Of a stretch of 64,000 bases of DNA, positions 1 through 7,950 are shown piece by piece (the stretch's first letter is position 1; each line of letters opens with the position of its first letter). Position numbers and translations under genes: made by a program. The stretch is from the NCBI GenBank assembly GCA_902780935.1, contig CACZHP010000008.1:1-64000 (forward strand), read 5' to 3'. This stretch comes from an uncultured Bacteroidia bacterium (GTDB lineage: Bacteria > Bacteroidota > Bacteroidia > Bacteroidales > UBA932). Below the pieces are notes generated by a model. It did not search any database. It worked only from the letters and a program-made list of their open reading frames with translations, and was not told the DNA's origin.

Positions 1-228
1 CGTATAGATGGTGCACTCAATGCCGTTATTCAGGAATTGCAGCATAATAACCCCGGTATGGTCCTCCATCTCTCCGGTGGTCCCGTTCTGCGTTTTGATA
101 GGGTATTCGCCTGTCCAAGCATAGTCTGAATAGGAATCTGTTTCTACTTTTGTGCATGCGGCAAATGCCAAGCACAGGAAACCCAATGCCGCAAATACAA
201 CTCTGTTGATTGCCTTCATATCCATCAT
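1..228 (-). CDS. N-terminus of an unidentified lipoprotein (partial, runs off left edge)
   Basis: Reading leftward from ATG codons at 228, 225 or 217 there is an open frame through base 1 (76 codons) with no stop. It begins MKAINRVVFAALGFLCLAF followed by AACTK, a classic signal peptide with a lipobox cysteine, then a Thr/Ser/Asp-rich mature start. The likeliest start is the third ATG (217), because it puts the basic residues directly before the hydrophobic core. The visible mature part (EYPIKTQNGTTGEMEDHTG) matches nothing I recognise; small single-domain lipoproteins of this kind are common in Bacteroidales. The product is expected to be membrane-anchored in the periplasm or at the surface. 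The rest of the gene lies outside the window. Confidence 0.75.
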   Translation of the reverse strand, partial: MMDMKAINRVVFAALGFLCLAFAACTKVETDSYSDYAWTGEYPIKTQNGTTGEMEDHTGVIMLQFLNNGIECTIYT

Positions 229-569
229 TTTTCTTTTTCTGCCATATAAACGTACCTTTTTCCGGAATGCGTCACTTCGGGCTCTCAAGAAAGAAGAATA
301 TTTCTGTTCCATTCCACTTCGTCTATGTGCCTGCGATTTCGGAGTAAACTATTTGTCGAGAAAAAGCACTATGTTTGAACAATGATCATTCAAACAAATA
401 GCGGACATAGCGAAGTCGCCTAACAAACTATCATTTTAGAACGCTAGAAAACGAAGTTTGTTTGTCCAAATAAGTCTACTTTTTATTTAATACATTGATA
501 ATCAATATAGAATAACATCTTCAACGAGGAAGAGTATTAAGAGAGAGTTTTACTCTTAACATACTGATT
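229..569. other. AT-rich non-coding spacer with nested inverted repeats
   Basis: No convincing gene is seen here. The stretch is clearly richer in A+T than the rest of the window. It contains an inverted repeat TGTTTGA/TCAAACA (372-378 and 390-396) around a palindromic ATGATCAT centre, an 8-bp pair AACAAACT/AGTTTGTT (about 422-463), and a looser outer pair ACTTCGTCTATGT / ACATAGCGAAGT (about 316-328 and 404-415). The left part must hold the promoter of the lipoprotein gene that starts at 217-228. Confidence 0.5.
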
Positions 570-611
570 AACAGCGAGGAAAGCAATGATTATTTGTTTC
601 CCTCGCTGTTG
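570..611 (-). terminator. Possible terminator hairpin downstream of the aldo/keto reductase
   Basis: AACAGCGAGG (570-579) pairs with CCTCGCTGTT (602-611), with a nearly complementary extension inward. The hairpin starts about a dozen bases after the stop codon of the minus-strand operon. There is no T-run after it on the minus strand, so it may be an RNA 3'-end stabiliser instead of a classical terminator. Confidence 0.45.
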
Positions 612-622
612 TTTATTACTGT

Positions 623-1807
623 TCACTGCTTCCTCAGCAAAAACTTCCGGCCGAGTTTGACGAGGGGTTTTATGTACCAGGGGAGTAGCGCACGCTCCGC
701 TTCAGGGAGTTTCTCCCTGATGGGGATGCCTTGGGGACAATGCTGCTCGCATTTGCCGCACTTAACGCATTGGGAGGCGAATGACGGCTCTCCGGCGAGG
801 GCGACTGCCTGGAAATACTGAGCCCATCCGGACACCTTCGACTCAGTGTACATTGTGTTGTAGCTGGCGAATATTCCAGGAATATCCACTCCCTTCGGGC
901 ATGGCATGCAGTAACGGCAGCCCGTGCACCCGACTTTCTCCTTCGCCCTGATGATGCCAAGGATCTGACGAAGAAAGGCCCTGTCATCATCCGTGAAAGC
1001 CCCTGCGGTCGCTTCCGAGGCGATTTTCACGTTCTCTTCCACCATTTCAATGGAATTCATCCCGGAGAGGACCACTGTCACCTCCGGCTGGTCCCAAAGC
1101 CAGCGCAGACCCCAGTCGGCGGGGCTCCATCCTCGGGAATGACCGGCCATGAGTCTCTTCGCGTCTTCGGGCAGTTTATTCACGAGCTTGCCGCCTCGGA
1201 GCGGCTCCATGATAACCACAGGGATGCCTCTGGCTGCGGCGGCCTTAAGCCCCGCAACGCCAGCCTGGGTCGTCTCGTCCATGTAGTTGTACTGGATCTG
1301 GCAGAAGTCCCAGTCGTAGTCGGCGAGGATCTTCAGGAAGTTGTCGGTGTTTCCGTGGTAGGAGAAACCTATGTTCCGGATGGCTCCAGAGGCCTTCTTC
1401 CCGGCGATCCAGTCAATAACTCCCACTGTCTTAAGACGTTCCCATTGGGCGATGTCCGTAAGGTGGTGCATGAGATAATAATCGACCCGGTCCGTCCGAA
1501 GGCGGGCAAGTTCTTCTCCGAAATACTTGTCCAGCGACGCCTGATTCCGCACCAAGTATTGCGGCAGCTTGGTGGCTATACGGACCTTGTCCCGGATCCC
1601 GTTGCGCTCGAGGATCTCCCCCAGGGCCGATTCGCTTCCAGGATAAATATATGCCGTGTCGAAATAGTTCACGCCGGAGCGGTAGGCGGCCATCAGCTCC
1701 CGCTCGGTCTTCTCGATGTCAACGCCGGTGCCTTTGCGGCTGAAACGCATGCAGCCGTACCCGAGGATGGAAAGCTCGTCCCCGTGAATGTCTTTCCTGT
1801 AATTCAA
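623..1807 (-). CDS. Aldo/keto reductase with C-terminal 4Fe-4S ferredoxin-like domain
   Basis: NAD(P)H-dependent carbonyl reductase, 394 aa, no signal peptide, so cytosolic. The N-terminal TIM barrel carries the AKR tetrad: Asp50 and Tyr55 in FDTAYIY, Lys80 in IATK, and His114/115 in YLMHHL. The last about 100 residues hold two cysteine clusters, CTGCRYCMPCPKG and CVKCGKCEQHCPQG, typical of iron-sulfur 'predicted oxidoreductases of the aldo/keto reductase family'. The start appears to be TTG at 1807, three bases after the TAG stop of the upstream gene; no ATG lies nearby (the next Met is residue 20), so translation is probably coupled. It is the last gene of a three-gene minus-strand operon with an exported Gfo/Idh oxidoreductase and a TIM-barrel lipoprotein. 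Substrate unknown. Confidence 0.9.
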   Translation of the reverse strand: MNYRKDIHGDELSILGYGCMRFSRKGTGVDIEKTERELMAAYRSGVNYFDTAYIYPGSESALGEILERNGIRDKVRIATKLPQYLVRNQASLDKYFGEELARLRTDRVDYYLMHHLTDIAQWERLKTVGVIDWIAGKKASGAIRNIGFSYHGNTDNFLKILADYDWDFCQIQYNYMDETTQAGVAGLKAAAARGIPVVIMEPLRGGKLVNKLPEDAKRLMAGHSRGWSPADWGLRWLWDQPEVTVVLSGMNSIEMVEENVKIASEATAGAFTDDDRAFLRQILGIIRAKEKVGCTGCRYCMPCPKGVDIPGIFASYNTMYTESKVSGWAQYFQAVALAGEPSFASQCVKCGKCEQHCPQGIPIREKLPEAERALLPWYIKPLVKLGRKFLLRKQ

Positions 1808-1810
1808 GGA

Positions 1811-3169
1811 CTAAATGTATTTGAATGGCTTGAACGGCTTCCCGCCGGCCAGGATCTCCTGCCTGCCCTCGTCGAAGGTAACCTTCTCTCCGGAGCGGAC
1901 AGCGGCGTTGGTCATCATTGTGGCTATGGAATGGTTGTATCCGGCCTGTACGGGGGCGTTGGTCTCCTTGCGGCTCCTGACGCATTCCATCCAGTTGCGC
2001 ATGTGGAGATATGTCATGTCGTCACCGCCGGTATTGGCACCGGTCTCTATCTTGATCGAAGGGAGCTTGAAGGTCTCGAGCAGGTTCGCCTCCATACCCA
2101 TCTCCTTGGCGGCCCACTCTTCGAGGCCTCCGGCGGAGGTCACTTCATTGGTGTCGAGGTTGAGGGTCCCGCCATTGGAGAAGTATAGCTCTTTCGTGCC
2201 TCCGGCTCCGTTGGTGAACCTGGATGTGTAAAGCACCTGGAATCCGTCAGTGGTTCCTTCCGGACCGTAATCCATCACTGCGGTAAGGGTGTCATAGTTG
2301 CGGCGGCCGTCTTTCCATAGATATATTCCTCCGTTCGCGGCGACGCTTCTGGGGTGGCTCAGGCCGGTAAACCAGTGGACCGTGTCGATCTGGTGGGACA
2401 TCCACTGGCCGGGAATGCCTGAGGAATATGGCCAGAAAAGCCTGTATTCCAAATATTTCCGTGGATCCCATAGTTCGAAGGGACGGTTGCAAAGGAATCT
2501 CTTCCAGTCGGTGTCCTCCTCCCTGCACTCGGCGACCAGGGCCGGTCGGCGCCAGCGTCCTGGCTGGTTGACGTTCCATGTCATCTCGACCATCGTGATC
2601 TGGCCGAACTTGCCGGAGTTGATATAATCGTAAGCGGCCTGGTAGTTCGGGGCGGAACGCCTTTGGGAACCGATCTGGATGATCCTGCCGGACCCCTTGG
2701 CGATCTTAAGGGCTTTGCGGGCGTCGGCCATTGTCTCGGCGAACGGCTTCTCGCAATAGGCGTCACAACCAGCCTCAACGGCCTCTATCAGATGCAGGGC
2801 GTGCTGGAAGTCGGCGGTGGAGATGATCACGGCGTCGCACATCCCGGACTCGTAGAGTTCCTCATTGTTGCGGAACAGCTTGACATCCAAGCCATATTTT
2901 TCCTTGAAGAAGACCCTGGCCTCCTCGCGGCGGCGGTTCCAGATGTCGGAGACAGCCACGATTTCGAACCCCATTTCCTCCGCGCTGGCCATGAATGTCG
3001 GAATCAGGGAGCTGCGGCAACGGTCCGAAAAGCCGACGATGCCGACTCTGACTTTATCGTTCGCCTTTCTGGATCCTGAATATATCTTGGCGTCGAGCGC
3101 CAGGGCGCCGAGCATCAGACCGCCGGTAGCGGCTACGCTCGTCTTGATGAATTCCCTTCTGGTTTGCAT
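1811..3169 (-). CDS. Gfo/Idh/MocA family oxidoreductase, Tat-exported
   Basis: NAD(P)-dependent sugar or cyclitol dehydrogenase family, 452 aa. The N-terminus MQTRREFIKTSVAATGG is a twin-arginine signal (RREFIK) with a hydrophobic stretch up to about residue 28, so the protein should be exported folded with its cofactor. The Rossmann fold starts with VRVGIVGFSDR, and YCEKPFAE carries the family's EKP motif. The extra length compared with cytosolic members (about 340-380 aa) comes from the signal and C-terminal insertions. The gene lies 10 bp downstream of the TIM-barrel lipoprotein gene and 3 bp before the aldo/keto reductase start. Exported Gfo/Idh proteins beside isomerase-like TIM barrels are known in Bacteroides from an oxidation-based route of glycoside cleavage; that role here is an inference. 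Confidence 0.9.
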   Translation of the reverse strand: MQTRREFIKTSVAATGGLMLGALALDAKIYSGSRKANDKVRVGIVGFSDRCRSSLIPTFMASAEEMGFEIVAVSDIWNRRREEARVFFKEKYGLDVKLFRNNEELYESGMCDAVIISTADFQHALHLIEAVEAGCDAYCEKPFAETMADARKALKIAKGSGRIIQIGSQRRSAPNYQAAYDYINSGKFGQITMVEMTWNVNQPGRWRRPALVAECREEDTDWKRFLCNRPFELWDPRKYLEYRLFWPYSSGIPGQWMSHQIDTVHWFTGLSHPRSVAANGGIYLWKDGRRNYDTLTAVMDYGPEGTTDGFQVLYTSRFTNGAGGTKELYFSNGGTLNLDTNEVTSAGGLEEWAAKEMGMEANLLETFKLPSIKIETGANTGGDDMTYLHMRNWMECVRSRKETNAPVQAGYNHSIATMMTNAAVRSGEKVTFDEGRQEILAGGKPFKPFKYI

Positions 3170-3179
3170 TGTATGGGTG

Positions 3180-4049
3180 TTATTTAATTGATAATATTTG
3201 TTCTCTCATGGTCCCGATCGCCTTGGGCAGCTGGGTGTCAATGTCCTGCCATGAGCACTCGAAGGACATCCTTCCGGTGTACTTGATCTGTTTCAAAGCC
3301 TTGAGATAGGGAGTGAAGTCGTCGCCCTTGACTCCGGGAGCTGTCCTTTCCTCCACCTCGGCGATGTGGCAATGGACAAGTTTGTCCGCTGAGGTGACGA
3401 TGTCTTCGGGCGATTCTTTCATCCTGGCCATGTGGAACAGATCTGCGATCACGCATATATTGTCGCTGCCTGTATTCCTGGCTATCTGAGCGCCTTCGGC
3501 CACGGTGTTGATGAAGTTGGTCTCGGCGGTCTGGAGTGGCTCCAGGGCGACTATGACTCCGTATTTCTCCGCCGCCGGGGCTATTGTCTTCAGGAAACTC
3601 GTGAACTGTTCTTCAGCCTTTCCGCGGTCAAACCCTTCCGGAATGCTCCTGGAGCCGCTGCTGCCGAGCACGAGGATCTTTATGCCGATCTCGCTGGCCC
3701 GGCGTATGGCTGTCTCGGAGTACCTGACGGCCCTTTCGATATCGGCCTCCGGCCCGACGACCTTGATGTCCCCCGGGAAGAACCCGTTGGCTGAATAGAT
3801 CGGCGGGGTGATCGTAGCTGCTAGGGCCTTGTTGGCCGCGAACTCCTCATCGCTTTTCTCGGGCATGAGGAACCCGGTCACATTGGCTTCGAGATAGTCC
3901 AGACCGGCTTTCTTGGCGGCTTCGGCCCACCCGGTTCCGCAAATACCGAGTTGCCCGTCCAGGGTGAATTCGTATTTGGGGGCGCAGCTGTCAAGGACCG
4001 CCGCTGCGAAGACCGCGGACAAGAATAAAAAAAAATGGTTTTTACGCAT
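3180..4049 (-). CDS. Sugar isomerase/epimerase-like TIM-barrel lipoprotein
   Basis: 289 aa, xylose-isomerase-like TIM barrel (AP endonuclease family 2 fold). The signal peptide ends in VLDSC with Cys22 as lipidation site; the Asp at -2 makes the lipobox slightly unusual. The family's metal ligands are recognisable: Glu in VALEPLQTAE, Asp and His in VIADLFHM, His in VHCHIAEVE, Glu in MSFECSW. It therefore probably acts outside the cytoplasm on a sugar or keto-sugar. Annotation tools often call this family 'sugar phosphate isomerase/epimerase', but a phosphorylated substrate is unlikely for an exported lipoprotein. First gene of the minus-strand operon; the 63-bp gap to the divergent esterase gene holds an 18-bp palindrome. 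Confidence 0.85.
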   Translation of the reverse strand: MRKNHFFLFLSAVFAAAVLDSCAPKYEFTLDGQLGICGTGWAEAAKKAGLDYLEANVTGFLMPEKSDEEFAANKALAATITPPIYSANGFFPGDIKVVGPEADIERAVRYSETAIRRASEIGIKILVLGSSGSRSIPEGFDRGKAEEQFTSFLKTIAPAAEKYGVIVALEPLQTAETNFINTVAEGAQIARNTGSDNICVIADLFHMARMKESPEDIVTSADKLVHCHIAEVEERTAPGVKGDDFTPYLKALKQIKYTGRMSFECSWQDIDTQLPKAIGTMREQILSIK

Positions 4050-4064
4050 GGTCAGGAAAAAGTG

Positions 4065-4082
4065 TTATCTTTACAAAGATAA
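4065..4082. promoter_or_regulatory. 18-bp perfect palindrome between divergent operons
   Basis: TTATCTTTACAAAGATAA is a perfect inverted repeat (8-bp arms, 2-bp centre) in the gap between the two divergent start codons (4049 minus, 4113 plus). Read on the minus strand it contains TATCTTTG (4081-4074), a full match to the Bacteroidota -7 box TAnnTTTG; the plus strand has TATCTTTA. It could be two overlapping divergent promoters, an operator, or both. No good -33 box was found on either side. Confidence 0.5.
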
Positions 4083-4112
4083 TAAAACCGTTTGACAAAT
4101 ATCAGTATCAAT

Positions 4113-5429
4113 ATGCCATTTTTAAGGAATCTCGCCGTTGTGGTTGCGGCTCTTTGGGTGACAGTTCCTCTATCCGCCCAGAAGGTCAATTACGATGAGG
4201 CGGCTGTGGCCCCGTATGAGTTGCAGGATCCGCTGGTTTTCGCTGATGGGAAGAAGGTCCGTAAGAATCAGTGGCAGGAGCGCAGGAAGGAGATCCTCGG
4301 CATGTTCCAGCATGAGATGTACGGAGTCCTCCCTCCAAAGGGTGAAGGAATATTCCTGGAGACTATAGAGGAGGGCTCGACTCTTCATGGGCAGGGAACA
4401 AGGAGGCAGGTCAGGATGTGGTTCCGTCCGGACAAGACCGGCCCCAAGGTGGACTGGCTGATTGTCACTCCTAATAACGTGGAAGGCCCTGTGCCAGTGG
4501 TGCTTCTGTACAATTACGCCGGTAACCACACGATCCTCCCTGATGAGGAGATACTTGTGTCCGACGCTTGGTTCCAAGGTCTCTTCGGGGAGAAGGACAA
4601 CAAGGCCTCGGCGGACGACAGGGGGAAATATAACCGCGATGCGGAGAAGACTGTTTATCCTGTGGGAACCCTTGCCGCCAGGGGATATGCCACTGTCACC
4701 GCATGCTACAACGAGGTTTCTCCCGATCCCAGTCCGGTCCAGATGAAGGATGGGATCAAGATGCAGGATGGTTTTGCCTACACTGGCGTGTTCGATCTCT
4801 GGGGCCCCAGGGATCCGTCCCGCGGCGACAACACGACTTCTCTGATGGCTTGGGCCTGGGTGCTGATGAGGGCCATGGACATGATAGAGCAGGATCCGAC
4901 CCTCGACCAGAGTCGTGTGATCCTGACGGGATACTCCCGCCTTGCGAAGGCCGCCCTGATAGCCGGAGCGTTCGACGAGAGATTCCCTGTCGTAGTCCCG
5001 GTGCAGACCGGCGGCGGGGGAGTGCCTCTGGCAAAGAGGAATTTCGGCGAGTCCGTAGCCACCGAGGTGGTCTCTTTCCGCCATTGGTACTGCAGGGCTT
5101 ATGACAAGTATGCTGACAACACCGACGCCTTGCCTTTCGACCAGCACATGCTGCTCGCTTGCGTGGCGCCGAGGGCGCTTCTTGTCGAAGGCTTCGACAG
5201 TCCTTGGTTCGATACCAAGGGTGAATATCTTGCCGTCAAGGCCGCGAGTCCTGTCTGGAAGTTCCTGGGTAAGAAGGGGATGCCTGATGTCGAGTGGCCT
5301 TCGGATTACGACACCTCCGCCATCGGGCCTCACCTTGGATATGTCCGTCGGGCGGGGGATCATGGCATCACCCCGATCGACTGGGCGTGGATGCTCGATT
5401 TCGCTGAAGGAATATGGAACAAGAGATAA
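4113..5429 (+). CDS. CE15-like (glucuronoyl esterase family) exported alpha/beta hydrolase
   Basis: 438 aa with signal peptide MPFLRNLAVVVAALWVTVPL-SAQ. I start it at ATG 4113; a TTG at 4092 is in frame but would place eight extra residues before the signal. The N-terminal pattern (EMYGVLPP, a long beta-rich lid, then alpha/beta hydrolase core) fits carbohydrate esterase family 15, which cleaves esters between lignin alcohols and glucuronoxylan. The nucleophile is Ser275 in GYSRLAK; the usual CE15 motif is GCSRxGK, so Tyr replaces Cys and Ala replaces Gly. His417 in AGDHGIT fits the catalytic histidine. Some Bacteroidales paralogues are named acetylxylan esterases. It heads an operon with SDR, CBM9-like and GH130 genes, so it probably removes an ester decoration from a plant hemicellulose. 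Confidence 0.8.
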   Translation: MPFLRNLAVVVAALWVTVPLSAQKVNYDEAAVAPYELQDPLVFADGKKVRKNQWQERRKEILGMFQHEMYGVLPPKGEGIFLETIEEGSTLHGQGTRRQVRMWFRPDKTGPKVDWLIVTPNNVEGPVPVVLLYNYAGNHTILPDEEILVSDAWFQGLFGEKDNKASADDRGKYNRDAEKTVYPVGTLAARGYATVTACYNEVSPDPSPVQMKDGIKMQDGFAYTGVFDLWGPRDPSRGDNTTSLMAWAWVLMRAMDMIEQDPTLDQSRVILTGYSRLAKAALIAGAFDERFPVVVPVQTGGGGVPLAKRNFGESVATEVVSFRHWYCRAYDKYADNTDALPFDQHMLLACVAPRALLVEGFDSPWFDTKGEYLAVKAASPVWKFLGKKGMPDVEWPSDYDTSAIGPHLGYVRRAGDHGITPIDWAWMLDFAEGIWNKR

Positions 5430-5451
5430 TAACCACATATTATTAAAGATC

Positions 5452-6225
5452 ATGAAAGAATATTTCAACTTGAAAGGCCAGGTGGCCTTGGTGACCGGTT
5501 GCTCGGGAGGTTTGGGCGTTCAGATGGCGAGGGCGCTTGCCTCCGCAGGATGTAACATAGTCCCTATCGCCAGGAGAATGGAGAAGCTTGAGGAGGTTGC
5601 GGCTGCCTTGAGGGCGGAATTCGGCGTCGAGGCCTTTCCTCTGCGCTGCGACATAACCTCCACGGAGCAGGTTGACGATGTCGTGGCCAAAACCATGGAG
5701 CGTTTCGGACGGATCGACATCCTCGTCAACAACGCCGGCACCGGAGCCGTGGCCCCCGCCGAGGAGATCACCGACGCACAGTTCGAGAACGAGATGCAGA
5801 TAGACCTTTTCGGCTCCTTCAGGGTGGCCAGGGCGGTCGCTGCGAAGGCGATGATTCCCGCCAAATACGGCCGTATCATCAATATAGCCTCGATGTATGG
5901 CTTGGTCGGCAACAAGATAGCTCCCGCTTCCCCTTACCATGCGGCCAAGGGCGGGGTAGTCAACCTCACCAGGGCACTCGCCGCCGAGTGGGGCAAGTAT
6001 GGCATCACCGTCAACTCCATCTGCCCGGGATATTTCTACACGCCTCTCACCGTTGATACCCTGAACTCCGATTATTTCCAGGCCTATGCCAAGCAGGTGA
6101 TTCCTCTTGAGAGGTATGGCAACGAAGGTGAGCTGGACTCGGCGACCCTTTTCCTGGCGTCTCCGGCGTCCTCTTATGTGACCGGAGTCGCCCTACCTGT
6201 CGACGGTGGATATACTTGTGTATAA
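5452..6225 (+). CDS. SDR family oxidoreductase (gluconate 5-dehydrogenase-like)
   Basis: 257 aa classical short-chain dehydrogenase. Start chosen at ATG 5452, 22 bp after the esterase stop; the frame is open upstream but that part overlaps the esterase gene. NAD(P)-binding motif TGCSGGLG at residues 15-22, NNAG at 93-96, catalytic Ser147, Tyr162 and Lys166 (YHAAK), and the usual C-terminal substrate loop ending in a PVDGGY signature. No signal peptide, so cytosolic. The closest general class is 2-deoxy-gluconate or gluconate dehydrogenases (oxidation of sugar acids at C3/C5). The position between an extracellular esterase and a mannoside phosphorylase suggests a role in processing a sugar or sugar acid released from hemicellulose; the real substrate cannot be read from the sequence. 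Confidence 0.85.
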   Translation: MKEYFNLKGQVALVTGCSGGLGVQMARALASAGCNIVPIARRMEKLEEVAAALRAEFGVEAFPLRCDITSTEQVDDVVAKTMERFGRIDILVNNAGTGAVAPAEEITDAQFENEMQIDLFGSFRVARAVAAKAMIPAKYGRIINIASMYGLVGNKIAPASPYHAAKGGVVNLTRALAAEWGKYGITVNSICPGYFYTPLTVDTLNSDYFQAYAKQVIPLERYGNEGELDSATLFLASPASSYVTGVALPVDGGYTCV

Positions 6226-6235
6226 TACTTTATCA

Positions 6236-6949
6236 ATGAAGCGAATACTTTTTTTCCTGCTGGCCATTCTGCCGCTCTCCGCGGCTGGCCAGCCTGTTTA
6301 TGACTGCCACAGGACCACCGGCAGAATCAAGATCGATGGCAAGGTCACTGAGAAGGAGTGGGCGGCCGCCGTCCCCTGCACGGATTTCAGGGATATCCGG
6401 GGAGACGGTTGGGCCGCTCCCAAGTACCTCACGACCATGAGGATGCTCTGGGATGATGATAATCTCTACATTTCGGCCGTTCTTGAGGAACCGGATGTCA
6501 AGGCGAAGGTGAGCGAGAGGGACGACATCGTCTATCATGACAATGATTTCGAGGTGTTCCTCAATCCTTACGGTGACGAGAAACTATACTATGAGTTCGA
6601 GATTAACGCCCTCGGCACCGTGATGGACCTACTGATGGACAAGCCTTACAGCAAAGGTGGCACTTTCATCATGACTTGGGATTTCCCGGGATTGAAGACC
6701 GCCGTGAAAGTCCAGGGTACTCTCAATCGCTCCAATGACACGGACAAGGGATGGTCTGTGGAGATCATGATCCCGTTCGATGGGCTGAAGAGGGGCGGGG
6801 ACGACCCCCGGAAGAACAAGGAGTGGAAGGCCAACTTCTCCCGTGTCGAGTGGCTGACGAAGCCCGAGGAAAACTGGGTCTGGTCCCCGACGGGGATCGT
6901 TGACATCCACCATCCCGACAAGTGGGGCACCATACGTTTCGTTGAGTAA
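6236..6949 (+). CDS. Exported CBM9-like carbohydrate-binding protein
   Basis: 237 aa. Start at ATG 6236 (MKRILFFLLAILPLSAAG), 10 bp after the SDR stop; an upstream in-frame ATG at 6206 lies inside the SDR gene and would put a non-signal extension first. The mature protein is a single domain resembling family 9 carbohydrate-binding modules ('carbohydrate-binding family 9-like'): IKIDGKVTEKEW near the start, then WDDDNLYISAVLEEPDV, DNDFEVFLNP and WSVEIMIPFDGL. CBM9 usually binds reducing ends of cellulose, xylan or mannan chains. No catalytic domain is attached. A periplasmic or surface scavenging role for oligosaccharides used by the neighbouring GH130 enzyme is an inference. Confidence 0.8.
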   Translation: MKRILFFLLAILPLSAAGQPVYDCHRTTGRIKIDGKVTEKEWAAAVPCTDFRDIRGDGWAAPKYLTTMRMLWDDDNLYISAVLEEPDVKAKVSERDDIVYHDNDFEVFLNPYGDEKLYYEFEINALGTVMDLLMDKPYSKGGTFIMTWDFPGLKTAVKVQGTLNRSNDTDKGWSVEIMIPFDGLKRGGDDPRKNKEWKANFSRVEWLTKPEENWVWSPTGIVDIHHPDKWGTIRFVE

Positions 6950-6969
6950 TATTAATGGACAAGTAATTG

Positions 6970-7950
6970 ATGAATAATAATTTCCCGTGGGAAGAGCGCC
7001 CTTTTGAATCCAAGGAGGTAATGTGGCGCTATTCAAAGAACCCCATCATCCCCAGAGACCTTCTCTCCACCTCCAATTCCATCTTCAATTCGGCGGTTGT
7101 CCCCTTCAGGAAAGGGGAGTACAACTACGCCGGAGTGTTCCGCTGCGACGACACCAACCGCAGGATGCGCCTGCATGTCGGTTTCTCCGTGGACGGTTTC
7201 AAGTGGGATATCAATGAGGAGGATGTCAAATTCACCGGGGCCGACCCGGAGGTCGCTGAGTGGGTCTATGGATATGATCCGAGAGTGACTTTCCTGGAGG
7301 GCAAGTACTATGTGACCTGGTGCAACGGTTACCATGGCCCGACGATCGGGGTGGCCTGGACGACTGATTTCGAGGAGTTCCACCAGTTGGAGAACGCGTT
7401 CCTCCCGTATAACAGGAACGGTGTGATGTTCCCCAAGAAGATCGGAGGCAACTTCGCGATGCTTTCCCGTCCGAGCGACACCGGCCACACCGCTTTCGGG
7501 GATATATTCTATTCAGAATCTCCCGATCTGGAATATTGGGGGCACCACCGCCATGTGATGGCTCCGGCTCCGTTCGAGGTCAGCGCCTGGCAGTGCATGA
7601 AGATCGGTGCGGGTCCCGTCCCGATAGAGACTCCGGATGGCTGGCTGCTGATCTACCATGGGGTTCTCCGCTCGTGCAACGGTTATGTGTACGCCTTCGG
7701 CTCAGCCCTGCTTGACCTGGAGCAGCCCTGGAAGGTCATTGCCAGAAGCGGTCCCTATCTGATCTCCCCGAGGGAGATTTACGAGTGCACCGGAGATGTG
7801 CCCAATGTGACATTCCCGTGTGCCGCCTTGCATGATCCCGAGACGGGAAGGCTCGCCGTCTATTACGGCTGCGCCGACTCCGTCACAGGCCTGGCTTTCG
7901 GCTATGTGAACGAGATAGTTAAGTTCACGAAAGAGAACAGTATCCTTTAA
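6970..7950 (+). CDS. GH130 family beta-mannoside phosphorylase (subfamily 2-like)
   Basis: 326 aa, no signal peptide, so cytosolic. Start at ATG 6970; an in-frame TTG lies just before it. Five-bladed beta-propeller of glycoside hydrolase family 130, with segments such as [70 protein letters not shown] and CALHD-type blade ends. Subfamily GH130_2 members are mannooligosaccharide phosphorylases or N-glycan mannosyl-N-acetylglucosamine phosphorylases; the products are alpha-mannose-1-phosphate and a shortened acceptor. This is the second GH130 gene of the window (the other starts at 24206), which suggests acceptors of different length are handled. Its last four bases overlap the 3' end of the convergent EamA gene. 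Confidence 0.88.
   Translation: MNNNFPWEERPFESKEVMWRYSKNPIIPRDLLSTSNSIFNSAVVPFRKGEYNYAGVFRCDDTNRRMRLHVGFSVDGFKWDINEEDVKFTGADPEVAEWVYGYDPRVTFLEGKYYVTWCNGYHGPTIGVAWTTDFEEFHQLENAFLPYNRNGVMFPKKIGGNFAMLSRPSDTGHTAFGDIFYSESPDLEYWGHHRHVMAPAPFEVSAWQCMKIGAGPVPIETPDGWLLIYHGVLRSCNGYVYAFGSALLDLEQPWKVIARSGPYLISPREIYECTGDVPNVTFPCAALHDPETGRLAVYYGCADSVTGLAFGYVNEIVKFTKENSIL

Noticed and set aside
420-465. GCCTAAC followed by an inverted pair, resembling an integron attC site
   Set aside because: The right-hand core does not fit GTTRRRY (it reads GTTTGTC), there is no integrase and no cassette array.
5101-5451. N-terminal extension of the SDR gene
   Set aside because: It overlaps the end of the esterase gene in another frame and adds no SDR-like sequence; the ATG at 5452 directly precedes the typical N-terminus.
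4170-5468. Long open frame of over 400 codons antisense to the CE15-like gene
   Set aside because: It lies fully opposite a gene with recognised motifs and signal peptide, encodes low-complexity His/Arg/Pro-rich text, and is explained by GC-rich codon use on the other strand.
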